A stretch of 50,218 nt of DNA from JBKHYJ01 sp046565505 (GCA_046565505.1 JBKHYJ010000011.1:1-50218); one strand, 5' to 3'; numbered from the stretch's first letter, positions 36,301 through 44,967 are shown. Notes: generated from the letters alone by a model not told the origin. A program made the numbers and translations.

Positions 36301-38897
36301 CTTACATAATCAATGTATTGCGCGCCGGGCTCATCAAGGCCCGCCGGCCTCTCTTCCACGTTGGCCCTGTAGATTATTCCTAACTCGCTCATCATTACGG
36401 CGAGCGACCAGAAATCGGCTATGATATGGTGTATGGCTAGAAGCAGTATGCGCTCTTCGCCGGGCGCGTTGAAAAGGGTTACGCGGAAGAGAGGCCCGCG
36501 CGTCAGATCAAATCTCCGCCGGCTTTCCTCATTCAAGGCGCGGGTAAGCTCCGCCTGATCGCGCGCCCCACCATCGACTTCTTTAAAGCATATTTCCGCG
36601 CTCGCGCTTATCCTCTGAACAGGCATGCCCCTGTCGATCCCGAATACTGTCCGCAGCATCGCATGTCTATCAACCAGCGTTTGGAATGCGTTGCGCAACG
36701 CGGGGACATTAACTTCGCCTCGCACTCGCACGGCCGTGACAATGTCATAGGCGGTGCTGTCCGGGTCCAACTCGTACATGAAATATAATGCCTGTTGCCC
36801 CCGGGAAAGTTGGAAGGCCCCCGTCGCGTTCGGCGTGTGCGCAGGGGCGGCCTTGTAATCAGTGGCGCTTTCTTCGAGACGACCCAAGATGTAATCCGCG
36901 AGCGATGCGATGCTTGCGCTTTCAAAAAGGATCGACATCGGCGGTGTGACACCTATGTGGACTTCGACGGCGTGTGTAAGCTCTATCGCCGTCAACGAGT
37001 CAAGGCCATAGCTGGTTAGAGGTTGATTGACATCTATTTCGGAAGCCGGCACTCCCGTCACGCGAGACAATTGCGAAAAAAAACATTCTCGGACATCTTC
37101 AGCCGTGCCGGGCGCCGTCCCCCGGCCTGGATGCTCGGAGTTTGATAACTCCGATGCTCGCCACTCTGCCACCACTTCGAGACCGCCGGCCAGAAACCGC
37201 TCGCGGCATGCGCGGCGCTGAATCTTGCCGCTGGTAGTTTTCGGAATGCTTCCCGGCCGCACCAGTATTACTGCATACAAGGGCAGCTCATGCATGTCTG
37301 ACACGGATTGCTTTATTATCTCGATCACAGAGCTGGTATCCGTCCCCGTGTTTGCTTCTATCTCCTGTACTACGACGACGCGCTCTTCGTCATCCACCTG
37401 CGCGGCGAACGCCGCCCCGCAGCCGGGGCGCAGCGATTCGTGGCACTGCTCAACGGTCAATTCAATGTCTTGCGGGTAGTGGTTGAGTCCGCGAACGATA
37501 ATTAAATCTTTGAGACGCGCCGTGATGAAGACTTCGCCCTGATGTATGAATCCGATGTCTCCGGTCCGCAGGAAAGGGCCGGCCCCTGTATCCTTAGTGT
37601 ATGCGTTGAAAGTAGAAGCCGTATCCTCCGCGCGATTCCAATATCCCCGCGCCACGCTCGGGCCTGATACCCATATCTCGCCGACCTCCCCGGCAGGGCA
37701 TATCGCCAGGGTTTCGGAGTTAACGATAACTACGTCCTGGCCGCCCAATATCCCGCCGCAGCCAACCAGGCGCGTTGTAGAGGGGCCGTCCGTCCGCGCC
37801 TCCTTAACATGATTCTCCTGGAGCAAGCCGGCCTCGAAGCCCTTTACGACCGGAGCGGCGGCCTTCAGACCTCCCGAAACTATCAGCGTCGCCTCGGCCA
37901 AGCCATAACACGGGTAGAACGCCTCCGGGTGGAAGCCCGATGGCTCGAAGGCGGCAATGAATCTCCTCAGAGTCTCTGCCCTTATAGGCTCCGACCCGTT
38001 AAAGGCAACGCTCCAACTGCTCAGGTCGAGGCGCCCGCGCTGCTCCGGGCTTGTCTTACGCACGCACAAATCGTAGGCGAAGTTCGGGCCCCCGCTGGCC
38101 GTGGCTTTGAAGAGCGATATGGCGTGTAGCCATCTAACAGGGTCTTGCAAGAACGCGACCGGCGACATAAGTATCGCAGGTATGCCGGCGTAAAGCGGCT
38201 GCAACACTCCGGCCATAAATCCCATGTCGTGGAAGGTCGGCAGCCAGGAAACATACTTATCGTCGGGGGTGTGCGCGACTCCGCCGTACACCAGGGAGGC
38301 GTTATGCAGGAGGTTTCGATGAGATAGCATAACGCCTTTTGGAGCGCCCGTAGAGCCGGAGGTGTATTGCAGAAAAGCAAGCGTGTCGCCCTTGAGGTTA
38401 ACGGCAGGGCCGCCTATTTGCTCCGAGGGCCGAACCGTGTCGGTCGCCGCCCAGCGCAAGGACGAAAGCTCTGGCGCGTGCGTAGAGACCGCTTCTCTCA
38501 TGCTCATAAGGCTTGAAGTTGTTAGGACCGCACTCGCCTGTGAATCCGCCGCGACCGCGCGAAGCCTGGGTAAAGACCGCCTCGGCCGGTTCGCGTCCGG
38601 CGGGTAAGCAGGGACGGCCATGACGCCCGCGTAGAGACAGCCGAAAAAACCAGCTATGAATTCCAGGCCGGGCGGGTAGAGCAACAACGCTCTGTCACCT
38701 GCGCGCATCTCGCCCTTGAGCATCTCCCCAATCGCCCGCGCAAGCCGGTCAAGCTCGCCATAGCACAAGCTCACCTGTTGCGCTTCACCGTCTAGCAAGT
38801 ATGTGTAAGCCAACTTGTCCGGCTGCGCGGCCGAGCGCAGGCGTAACAACTCGACCAGCGTATCGACCTTGTCATCAGGAGAGGACAGAAATGACAT
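30342..38897 (-). CDS. Lipopeptide NRPS, FAAL-T-C-A(Gly)-T-C-A(Thr)-T
   Basis: The 2851-residue protein opens with a fatty acyl-AMP ligase (about 1-590; QYTSGSTGAPKG at 177-188) and a carrier domain (GLDSLTA near 632), so it loads a fatty acid. Then come condensation (LSRGQQALYF near 699; HHIIADFW near 825, with Phe in place of Gly) and adenylation (about 1160-1650, code D-I-L-Q-F-G-L-I-W-K, close to glycine codes). Next are a carrier (GGHSLLAT near 1700), condensation (HHIISDGW near 1900), adenylation (about 2220-2700, code D-F-W-N-I-G-M-V-H-K, the usual Thr code) and a carrier (GGHSLMA near 2773). It would make fatty-acyl-Gly-Thr bound to the last carrier. No thioesterase is present, so the chain passes to another synthetase, probably one starting with a C domain in this locus. 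The ATG at 38897 follows GAGGGAG. Confidence 0.94.
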   Translation of the reverse strand: MSFLSSPDDKVDTLVELLRLRSAAQPDKLAYTYLLDGEAQQVSLCYGELDRLARAIGEMLKGEMRAGDRALLLYPPGLEFIAGFFGCLYAGVMAVPAYPPDANRPRRSLPRLRAVAADSQASAVLTTSSLMSMREAVSTHAPELSSLRWAATDTVRPSEQIGGPAVNLKGDTLAFLQYTSGSTGAPKGVMLSHRNLLHNASLVYGGVAHTPDDKYVSWLPTFHDMGFMAGVLQPLYAGIPAILMSPVAFLQDPVRWLHAISLFKATASGGPNFAYDLCVRKTSPEQRGRLDLSSWSVAFNGSEPIRAETLRRFIAAFEPSGFHPEAFYPCYGLAEATLIVSGGLKAAAPVVKGFEAGLLQENHVKEARTDGPSTTRLVGCGGILGGQDVVIVNSETLAICPAGEVGEIWVSGPSVARGYWNRAEDTASTFNAYTKDTGAGPFLRTGDIGFIHQGEVFITARLKDLIIVRGLNHYPQDIELTVEQCHESLRPGCGAAFAAQVDDEERVVVVQEIEANTGTDTSSVIEIIKQSVSDMHELPLYAVILVRPGSIPKTTSGKIQRRACRERFLAGGLEVVAEWRASELSNSEHPGRGTAPGTAEDVRECFFSQLSRVTGVPASEIDVNQPLTSYGLDSLTAIELTHAVEVHIGVTPPMSILFESASIASLADYILGRLEESATDYKAAPAHTPNATGAFQLSRGQQALYFMYELDPDSTAYDIVTAVRVRGEVNVPALRNAFQTLVDRHAMLRTVFGIDRGMPVQRISASAEICFKEVDGGARDQAELTRALNEESRRRFDLTRGPLFRVTLFNAPGEERILLLAIHHIIADFWSLAVMMSELGIIYRANVEERPAGLDEPGAQYIDYVSREEKLLAGREAESMWEYWQTRLGGELPVLSLPTDRPRPAEQTFDGGSVFFRLDDNLSDELKSLARNADATPYTVLLAAFHVLLHRHTGQDDIVVGSPVSGRNRAQIVGTVGYFVNMLAIRSNPRGARTFGDFLSEVRRTVIDGFRHQDYPFAAVVERLQLQRDPGRTPLFQVMFILQKSPFPSLRELGAFALGEEGACLEVGGLHLESISLDRKVAQFDLTLMMAEAGGGLSASLQYNTDLFDAATMERMAGHFRRLLNAIVENPSGPIASLSMLSEAEHRQLLIEWNDTLEDYPRAACIHEVIEAQSKSTPDAVALIYREQSLTYSQLGRRSDKLATYLRRLGVGPETLVGIYVDRSLDMAVGMLAILKAGGAYVPLDAAMPRDRLLMIVEDAGLSLILTHETKLTSFPADGRMTVCFDRDSKAIAEEGDEYRSAGVVPANTCYVIYTSGSTGRPKGVQVTHGAVVNFLSTMGRRLGLDHTDRLLSVTTISFDIAALEIFLPLSLGGSVVVAAQDEVNDGEKLIERIDAAGVTAMQATPSTWKLLLEAGWGGDGRIKIFCGGEAMGPDLAAKLAECGHAWNLYGPTETTIWSSVYEIGGVGNTVPMGRPIGNTQVYVLGEDGGPVPAGVTGELYIGGAGVARGYLNRADLTAEKFVPDPFGTQPGGRLYRTGDLARYLPGGDIEFKNRLDHQVKIRGYRIEPAEIEAVLSAHAAVHEAVVVARDHAPGDKRLVAYVVPRIGESPDKIELRNWLRRKLPEYMIPSAFVAMSALPLTPNGKLDRHALPPPDTLEDLEAGLYQAPRSPSEAILADIYADLLRVKRVSVHDNFFASGGHSLLATRLISRTRDRFKVELSLRSLFQEPTVAGLARRIDMSLRSEDVTPAPPLAPRLMVSNIPLSFAQERLWFLDQFQQAGPLYNLPGAVRLEGPLGVEVLNRCVNEMTCRHETLRTTFDYEDGQPLQKIATEFGRTLPLVDLRQYDSSTRRAEISRILAQEAARPFDLKKGPPLRVMLLCVGEREHILLLSMHHIISDGWSVGILARELSALYNAFLKGEPSPLPELPIQYADYTLWQRQYLSGDVLAAQLSHWKQKVAGTSGILELPTDRRRPRVQTFQGARETTLLKEGLYRSAAGLARREGITLFMFLLGAFQALLYRFTGQEDFNIGTPVAGRNRTELEGLIGVFVNTLVLKANLSGDPRLRELLGRVSDDLLDAFAYQDLPFEKLVGDLRLDRDLSHTPLFQVMFVFQNTETPAFEMTGLKADRIDIDTDTAKFDITLAIEERAEGLVISCEYRTDLFDKETIARMLHYYQNLMQGAVTNPGSRVSELPLLTHAEIYQLLSGGDESGTEYAKGVVLHEIFEAQVDRAPDSIAAVADGRKLTYRELNERANLLANYLRRMGAGPEVIIGLFMDRSLDMVAGLLGILKSGAAYLPIDPAYPRERVGFMLEDSRARILLTESSLIDSLPDVSTERVCIDEVWAEVASGSAANPHSAAMPDNAAYVIYTSGSTGKPKGVLVSHSNVARLFSATDAWFHFADTDVWTLFHSYAFDFSVWEIWGALLNGGRLVVVPYWVSRSPDLFYNLLHKERVTVLNQTPSAFRQLTQAEESSAPVKDLDLRLVIFGGEALELQSLKPWLDRHNDESPRLVNMYGITETTVHVTYRPITRKDLSADMGSVIGSAIPDLKVYVLGNHLQPAPVAVPGEIYVGGAGLARGYLGNPALTAERFVPDPFSRTPGARLYKSGDLARHRAEGDMEYIGRVDNQVKIRGFRIELGEVEAVLAAHPDVRETVVTVYQGAPGEKRLAAYVVPAQGRTVEARDLREFVSRRLPDYMLPSALVMLGAMPLTINGKVDRRALPAPEQLFSGPREVVAPRNSVEGLVSDIWKEALGAEVMSIHDNFFELGGHSLMAAQVLQSVRDLFKVELPVRVLFEQPTIAKLSEAITENETRRGQSEKIARALRLVRSMSEDEMQSTLHEKKMRKADR

Positions 38898-39192
38898 GAC
38901 CGTGTCTCCCTCAATTGGCGAGTTGTTTTAGGGTCGGGACCGCTCTGGAGTGAACCGCGAGTTCACTACTTCCTCAAGGACGCTGACTCATACGCCGCCA
39001 GGGTAACTGGCTCGGGCCTGTCGCATTCAACGTTAGCTCTCGGCTAATGGTATTTAGATTCTCAAGACGCCCTCGGCCCGTGGCTTCCGTTCGAGCTACC
39101 GGCCTGACCTTGAGACAATTGATCTTCGGGGCCCCCACCACAGGAACGAACCCCGCCGCCTCCAACCTCGGACCTGTAAATTCGTGAATAAC

Positions 39193-39208
39193 CTCGGCGC
39201 CCGCCGAG
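39193..39208. promoter_or_regulatory. Palindrome at the predicted transcript start of the giant NRPS
   Basis: CTCGGCG-CC-CGCCGAG is a perfect inverted repeat only a few bases downstream of the predicted start site. It could be an operator or an early RNA hairpin. Confidence 0.4.
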
Positions 39209-39217
39209 TGGGGAGCG

Positions 39218-39245
39218 ATTATACCACGGGGCAAATCAATTGCAA
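39218..39245 (-). promoter_or_regulatory. Promoter of the giant NRPS (extended -10)
   Basis: On the minus strand TTGCAA, a 16-base spacer and TGG-TATAAT give a perfect -10 with the TGn extension. Transcription should start near 39211 and run about 310 bases before the ATG at 38897. This is the best promoter match I found in the window. Confidence 0.6.
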
Positions 39246-39385
39246 CTAAGGTGTATTAAAAATTACTTAGATTTATGTCGTGGCACTGATCAGAGGCGGG
39301 CGGGCGACGCACAGGTGTGTCGTCGCCGTCAGGGTCGGCGCGGGAGATGGCTTTACAGCTAATCAGCCATCAGCACTATGTCACG

Positions 39386-41467
39386 CTATTGACGTGCGGC
39401 GGAGCCGGAGGCGGTGGCTGCCGCCGCCTTCTTAATATATTTGTCGTACCAGGCCAGATACCGCTCCAGCCGGTCCCTCACGTAACTGGGTCGCGTGATG
39501 CCGTGAAATTCGTTCGGGTAAATCACGAGCTGCGTGTCTACGCCGAGGCTCCTGAGCGCCTGGTACATCTGCTGCCCGCCCTGTACCGGCACGTTGAAAT
39601 CGCGTTCGCCACCCAGAAACAGCGTCGGCGTCTTTATGCGGTCTGCGTGCAGGAATGGGTAGGAGATTTTCACATACGTCTCCCACGCCTTGGGGTTCCA
39701 GGGAGGCCCGATCTCGTAATCGTACTGATGTATGTACTGGTCCGTCCCGTAGAACGCAACAGTGAACGCGGTGCCGGCCCCGCTCGTCGCCGCCTTGAAG
39801 CGCGTGTCGCTGGCGATTACATAGTCCGTCAGAATCCCGCCATAGCTCCACCCGCCCACGCCTAGGCGGTCGGGGTCGGCCACTCCCATCTGGATCACGT
39901 GATCTACGCCCGCGAGCAAATCTTCTACTTCGTAATGCCCCCAGTCGGCGAAGATGGCGCGCGAGTATTTCTGGCCGCGCCCCGCGCTGCCGCGGTAATT
40001 CACCGCCAGAACCGCGTACCCGTTTGCCGCGAACCACTGCCGCTCTACGCTGAAAGAATGCTGGTCCTGCCCATTCGGCCCGCCGTGTATACGCAGCAGT
40101 AATGGCACCCTCGCTCCAGACACGTAGCCTACAGGCTTGGTCAGCAAGCCATGCACTTCCGTGCCGTCTTTGCTCTTGAAGCTCACCTCCTCAGTAGGCG
40201 CGATGTCAAGCTCCGACAAAAGCTCGTCATTCTGATGCGAGAGCTGGCGCAACGATCCGGCTTCCAGGGCGAAAACCTCTGCCGGCTTGGCGTCCCCGCC
40301 CGAGAGCACGGCAGAGCGGGCCCCCGCTTGTGTCCAGTTGGATACGACTACGGGCGGCTTCAACAGCCGCTCCACGCTGCCGCCGGCGAGCGTTACGCGC
40401 GCCGGGTACACGGAGCGGTCGTCTGTGACAAGGAAGGTGATGGATTTCCCGTCCGCGCTGAAGCGCGGCGCCGCGACTCCGCGGTCGAGGTCCTCCACTG
40501 CTTTGACCCGCGTGGGCGCGCCGCTCCCATCAGTGGCCACTATAGACAGGTGGTCCATGTTATAGGCGCCGAATTTCCTTTCGTCGCCTTCAAGGAATGT
40601 GATCCATTTGCCGTCGGGGCTCCACTCCGCGCGCGAGCGCCCGCCGCGACTGGTTGATTGCGTCAACTGTTTTTCTTTAGCGCCCGGCCTGGCCTCGGCC
40701 AAGAAAATCTGGCTCGACGGGTCGCGGTCGGGGTCGTCGCCGTGATTGCTCATAAAAGCGATGCGGGTCCCGTCCGGTGACCATGAAGGCGCTGCCTCGT
40801 CCCACGTGCCGGCCGTCAGCCGATCCAGCTTCTTCGTTTCGATGTCAAACAGGTAGATGTAGCTGTGGCGGCCCGACAGAAGATACCCTTGCACGTCCTG
40901 CTTGAATTTGTAGCGGTCAATGACTATCGGCTTCGGCACTTTCGGCTTAGCGCCGCCGCCTTCGCCCGCCTGGGCGCCCGGCGGGTCCGCGTCGGGGTCC
41001 GGGTCGCCCACCACAAGCGCCAGCCGCTTAGAGTCCGGCGACCACTCGTAGCCCTGTAGGCGCCCTTTCAACTCGGTGAGCTGGAACGCCTCCCCGCCAT
41101 TGCGGTCGAGCAGCCACACCTGATTGCCCTTCGTTTTGCCGGGGCGCGAAGAAGTGAAGGAAAGATACTTTCCGTCCGGGCTAAAGCGCGGGAACGTTTC
41201 GCCCTCCTGGCTCCAGGTCATCTGGCGGTCGCTCTTGCCGTCGAAGCCGACCATCCAGATGTGTGAGACGGACTTGTCTTCCTTCACGTCCACGGTTGAT
41301 ACGACGTAAGCCACCCACTGGCCATCAGGTGAAGCCTGTGGGTCGCGCACTTCGCGAATGCGCGCCAGGTCGTCGATCTTGAGAGGCCGCCGCGCGGTCT
41401 GTGGCAGCGCGGCGGTCGCGCATACAAGAATAAGCGCGAGAATCCTAGATATTCTTTTCGTAGACAT
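39386..41467 (-). CDS. S9 family peptidase (prolyl oligopeptidase / acylaminoacyl peptidase type), exported
   Basis: The 693-residue protein begins with a signal peptide (STKRISRILALILVCATAAL). A TolB-like beta-propeller follows (repeated SPDG/FSADG segments to about residue 400), then an alpha/beta hydrolase domain with the serine elbow GGWSYGG (Ser about 540), Asp in GERDFNVP (about 623) and His in NEFHGI (about 655). It cleaves short peptides, probably in the periplasm. The stop of the tricorn gene lies 40 bp upstream, so the two are likely co-transcribed. A purine-rich GAGAGAGAG stretch precedes the ATG. It has no evident tie to the NRPS cluster. Confidence 0.93.
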   Translation of the reverse strand: MSTKRISRILALILVCATAALPQTARRPLKIDDLARIREVRDPQASPDGQWVAYVVSTVDVKEDKSVSHIWMVGFDGKSDRQMTWSQEGETFPRFSPDGKYLSFTSSRPGKTKGNQVWLLDRNGGEAFQLTELKGRLQGYEWSPDSKRLALVVGDPDPDADPPGAQAGEGGGAKPKVPKPIVIDRYKFKQDVQGYLLSGRHSYIYLFDIETKKLDRLTAGTWDEAAPSWSPDGTRIAFMSNHGDDPDRDPSSQIFLAEARPGAKEKQLTQSTSRGGRSRAEWSPDGKWITFLEGDERKFGAYNMDHLSIVATDGSGAPTRVKAVEDLDRGVAAPRFSADGKSITFLVTDDRSVYPARVTLAGGSVERLLKPPVVVSNWTQAGARSAVLSGGDAKPAEVFALEAGSLRQLSHQNDELLSELDIAPTEEVSFKSKDGTEVHGLLTKPVGYVSGARVPLLLRIHGGPNGQDQHSFSVERQWFAANGYAVLAVNYRGSAGRGQKYSRAIFADWGHYEVEDLLAGVDHVIQMGVADPDRLGVGGWSYGGILTDYVIASDTRFKAATSGAGTAFTVAFYGTDQYIHQYDYEIGPPWNPKAWETYVKISYPFLHADRIKTPTLFLGGERDFNVPVQGGQQMYQALRSLGVDTQLVIYPNEFHGITRPSYVRDRLERYLAWYDKYIKKAAAATASGSAARQ

Positions 41468-41507
41468 GCCGTGTAATCTCTCTCTCTAAATTAGAAGCCG
41501 GGCGCAC

Positions 41508-44500
41508 TCAAGGCTGTATACGCCGCTTGCCCCAGGTGGGCGGCGGCGGCTCTGCCGTCATGCGATTAACCGGGTGCTCTTTAAGCAGACGCATAGCCTC
41601 TTGCACAGCCCGCTCAAGCTGCGGATCATGGCCCGCGATAACATCCCTGGGCCAGTTCTCCACTTCAACGTCCGGCCCGACCCCTTCGTTCTCTACTGCC
41701 CAGGTGCCTTCGCGCGTGAAGAAGCCGCCGCGTGGCGCGATCATCGACCCGCCATCGACGAACGGCGGTGTGTCGGCCGTGTGGACGAGGCCGCCCCATG
41801 TCCGCTTGCCTACGAGCGGCCCGATCTTCCGGCGCTTGAACATGTATGGCATCAGGTCCCCGCCGGAACCCGCCATTTCGTTGATTATCATGACCTTCGG
41901 CCCCCAGATGCCCGCCGCGGGACTCGTGAAGGGGTATCTGTCGCCGGCCACGTTATTGAAGTAGCCATCGTAATCGCGCTGCAAGGCATCAATGATGTAG
42001 TCCGCGGCCGAGCCGCCCCCGTTAAACCTCTCGTCGATGATCGCCCCTTTCTTGTCCTGCTGGGAGAAGAAATATCTATTGAAGCTCGTGTAACCGGGCT
42101 GCCCGGTGTTCGGCACGTAGATGTAAGCAAGCTGCCCGCCCGACAACTTGTCTACGAGGCGGCGGTTGTGCTCGACCCATGCGCGCGTCCGCAGCGCCTG
42201 CTCGTCGGCCACGGGGACGACCGTAACCTGCCGCGCGCCCTCCAGCGCCGGGCGGTTGTTCACGGCGAGCACGGTCTGGCGGTTCGCCGTCCCATCGAGC
42301 AGGCGATAGATGTTATCCGGCGCCTTCAGCTCTACGCCATTTATCGCGAGGATGTAATCGCCGACTGAGACATCAACGCCCGGGGCCGCCAGCGGCGCGC
42401 GGAGGTCGGGGTTCCAGCTTTCGTTGTCGTAGATTTTCGTTATCTTGTACCGCCCGCCGTCAATGACGAAGTCTGCGCCCAGCAGCCCGCCGGGCGACTG
42501 CGGGACGCCGGGCATATCGCCTCCGCGCACGTACGAATGCCCGATGGCGATCTCCGCGCCCATCATGTCGAGTAAGTAGTTGAGGTCCGCCCGATGATTG
42601 ACGTATGGCAGGAACTGACCGTACAGCTCCTTCATCTTCGGCCAGTCCGTGCCGTGCAGGTTGGTCACGTAGAGGTAATCTCGCTGGTTGCGCCAGCCTT
42701 CGTTGAAGATTTGTTTGAACTCCTCTTTGGGTTCAAGGTACATGCGTAGTGCGACGTTGAGCCGGCCCTGCCCCGCCTGTGGGGGATTGCGGTCAGCGTC
42801 TACGAGGAAGAGCGCGGGCGAAGGAGGCGGGCCGGCAGCACCGGCCTGGCCTCGCCCGGCCGCGCCCCCGCCCGGAGTGCGGTAGAGCAACTTGTGACCG
42901 TCCGCGCTAACCACGTAGTCGGCGACGCCGCTCACAAAAAGAGTCGCGCGGCGGTCGCTCAGCCGATAGCGGTAGAGTTCGCTTCCGGCGGGCGGCCCGC
43001 CGGGGGCTCCGCGGCCGCGCCCGGCGGCGCCTGCTTCCAAATAATAGACAGTGCCCGCGGCCCCCGCTCGCAGTTGCGAGTATTGGCGCTCGGGGATCGC
43101 CGGCACGGCGATAATGCGTTGCTGCAACCCATCAAAATCTATCTGCACCGTGACGGGCGCTCGCGGGCGGCGGTCAGGTTGCGCGGGTTGATCCGCCTGC
43201 GCAGCTTCGCCAGTGGCCGCGTCGCCGCCACGGCCGGCTCGTTCGCCGCCCGGCGGCGCGGTCCCTAAACCCTTGTCTTCGTCGCTTTCGGGAAGAAGCG
43301 GGCTTGGCTCACCTTTCTTCAGCACGGCGAGGTAGAGCCCGAAGTTTTCATCGTGGTCGTATGACGTCATGTCAAGCCATTGCGACCGCAGCCCGAAATC
43401 AGTCGAGGCGAAGAACCAGAGATACTTCCCGCTCGCGTCCCATGCGGGCCAAACGGCGTCGGCCAGGCCGTCTGTGACCTGCTTTGTCTCGCCCGTTTCA
43501 ACGTTGCTGACAAAGATGGCGTGATAGAGCGACCGCAGTCTGCTGGAGTAGGCGACCCATTTCGAGTCGGGGCTCCAGACGGGATTGAGAGTGCGCTGCG
43601 GCACCATCCAGGGGTCGTTCCCAACAATTTTGGCCTGCCCCGTCGCAACGTCGAGCACCCAGACGTGCAGGTTCGTGTCCGTGTAAACGATCTTCTTTGA
43701 ATCTGGCGACCATGACGGCGTGTAGTAGTGCGTCGGATTCGCCAGCGCAATCTCGCGCGCAGGCTTCAGGCCATCCTGCGATTCGATAATCAGTTTGTAC
43801 TCACCGGACTTGTCGCTGAAATAAGAGACGAACTTCCCGTCAGGCGACCAGGCCGGGTCGCGGTCGGCCGAGCCGCTTGAGTGGCTGAGGTTGCGGACAT
43901 CGCCCTTCTCGGCGGGGATGGTGAATACCTCGCCGCGCGCCTCTACCGCCACGCGCTTCCCCGTGGGCGAGAGCGCAAGGTTCGTCATGCGGCTCGTGAC
44001 ATCCTCCCACCTGGGCATCATCCAGGGGAAATCGCCCGTCGCTGTTATGTTGACGACGTGCTCTTTGCCAGTTTTGGGGTCCATCTCGTGTATGTAGCCC
44101 GCCTGCTCGAACACGATGGCTCCCGCGCCCGCGTCTATCGTCTTTACGTCGAAATCCGTGAACTTTGTGACCTGCGCCAGCTTCTTTGTCTTCGTGTCGT
44201 ACGACCAGACGTTCGCCACGCCGTCCCTGTCGGAGATGAAGTAGACGGTGTCGCCCAGCCACACGGGGTCCATGTCTTTAGAGTCCGCCCACGGCGGCGA
44301 CACCACGTCGTAGCTCTTGAGATCAACAATCCACACGGGGCGATTCTGACCGCCTCTATAGTTGCGGCGCTCCTCGTCCCATGAATTGTTCATGCGGTAG
44401 GCGATATGAGTGCCGTCGGGGGAGAACTTGCCCTGGTATCCGCGCGGGAGAGGCAGAGGCTCTTCGACCCCGCCATCGGCCTGAACGGTCCAGAATCGCG

Positions 44501-44933
44501 GCGCCCCGCTGGGCGCCCACGTAGCGCGCGAGCATGAAAAGAGAACCGCCTTACCGTCGGGTGTCCAACCCTGTACCATGTCATTGCCGGGGTGCCAGGT
44601 GAGCCGCCTCGGCTCGCCGCCTTCTGCCGGTACAACGTAGGCGTCCGTGTTACCGGCATACTCGCCGCTGAAGGCCACCCACTTCCCGTCCGGCGAAAAA
44701 TGTGGGTTTGAGGTCTGGCCCTGGAAGCTGGTCAGGCGGCGGGCCATCCCTCCGGCGCGCTCGACTACCCAGATGTTATTGCCGTATGCGAACGCGATAT
44801 GTGTCGCGCTTACGGTCGGCATACGCAGCAGACGAGTCTGCCCGCCATTCGGGGGCGCGGCGGCCGCCAGCGAACAAGCCAGTGATAGAAAAACAAGGCA
44901 GCGGAAGGCTGTCAGGGAGGCGCGTGTAGGCAT
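41508..44933 (-). CDS. Tricorn protease homologue (S41), exported
   Basis: The 1141-residue product has a signal peptide (ends about residue 25), two beta-propeller regions with WSPDGK/FSPDGK repeats (about 30-520 and beyond), and a low-complexity Gly/Ala-rich link near 560-720 (APGGPPAG and similar). A PDZ-like segment (VSVGDYILAINGVEL, about 850-870) and a C-terminal S41 peptidase domain follow, with the nucleophile region NEMAGSGGDLMPY (Ser about 1023). Tricorn family proteases degrade peptides to short products. Acidobacterial forms commonly carry a signal peptide and act outside the cytoplasm. The ATG at 44933 has GGAGAG 8 bases upstream. Together with the S9 peptidase it makes a peptide-scavenging pair. 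Confidence 0.93.
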   Translation of the reverse strand: MPTRASLTAFRCLVFLSLACSLAAAAPPNGGQTRLLRMPTVSATHIAFAYGNNIWVVERAGGMARRLTSFQGQTSNPHFSPDGKWVAFSGEYAGNTDAYVVPAEGGEPRRLTWHPGNDMVQGWTPDGKAVLFSCSRATWAPSGAPRFWTVQADGGVEEPLPLPRGYQGKFSPDGTHIAYRMNNSWDEERRNYRGGQNRPVWIVDLKSYDVVSPPWADSKDMDPVWLGDTVYFISDRDGVANVWSYDTKTKKLAQVTKFTDFDVKTIDAGAGAIVFEQAGYIHEMDPKTGKEHVVNITATGDFPWMMPRWEDVTSRMTNLALSPTGKRVAVEARGEVFTIPAEKGDVRNLSHSSGSADRDPAWSPDGKFVSYFSDKSGEYKLIIESQDGLKPAREIALANPTHYYTPSWSPDSKKIVYTDTNLHVWVLDVATGQAKIVGNDPWMVPQRTLNPVWSPDSKWVAYSSRLRSLYHAIFVSNVETGETKQVTDGLADAVWPAWDASGKYLWFFASTDFGLRSQWLDMTSYDHDENFGLYLAVLKKGEPSPLLPESDEDKGLGTAPPGGERAGRGGDAATGEAAQADQPAQPDRRPRAPVTVQIDFDGLQQRIIAVPAIPERQYSQLRAGAAGTVYYLEAGAAGRGRGAPGGPPAGSELYRYRLSDRRATLFVSGVADYVVSADGHKLLYRTPGGGAAGRGQAGAAGPPPSPALFLVDADRNPPQAGQGRLNVALRMYLEPKEEFKQIFNEGWRNQRDYLYVTNLHGTDWPKMKELYGQFLPYVNHRADLNYLLDMMGAEIAIGHSYVRGGDMPGVPQSPGGLLGADFVIDGGRYKITKIYDNESWNPDLRAPLAAPGVDVSVGDYILAINGVELKAPDNIYRLLDGTANRQTVLAVNNRPALEGARQVTVVPVADEQALRTRAWVEHNRRLVDKLSGGQLAYIYVPNTGQPGYTSFNRYFFSQQDKKGAIIDERFNGGGSAADYIIDALQRDYDGYFNNVAGDRYPFTSPAAGIWGPKVMIINEMAGSGGDLMPYMFKRRKIGPLVGKRTWGGLVHTADTPPFVDGGSMIAPRGGFFTREGTWAVENEGVGPDVEVENWPRDVIAGHDPQLERAVQEAMRLLKEHPVNRMTAEPPPPTWGKRRIQP

Positions 44934-44967
44934 ATGTTACTCTCCGGTGTGATTGATTCGGACTCTA

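Larger units (their letters stand above)
38898..39385. other. 488-bp leader and promoter region of the giant NRPS
   Basis: No gene is supported. The half nearest the S9 peptidase gene is AT-rich and carries a strong minus-strand promoter and a palindrome. The rest would be an untranslated leader of about 310 bases for the NRPS. An 86-codon frame (38974-39234) starts upstream of the predicted transcript start and is not credible. Confidence 0.6.

Noticed and set aside
7383..38897. Thioesterase, reductase or epimerase domains in the synthetases
   Set aside because: After each carrier domain the sequence either ends or goes straight to a C domain; no GxSxG thioesterase or epimerase motifs were found.
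41574..42368. 264-codon frame opposite the tricorn gene
   Set aside because: Antisense shadow of a well-recognised protease; its translation has no domain features.
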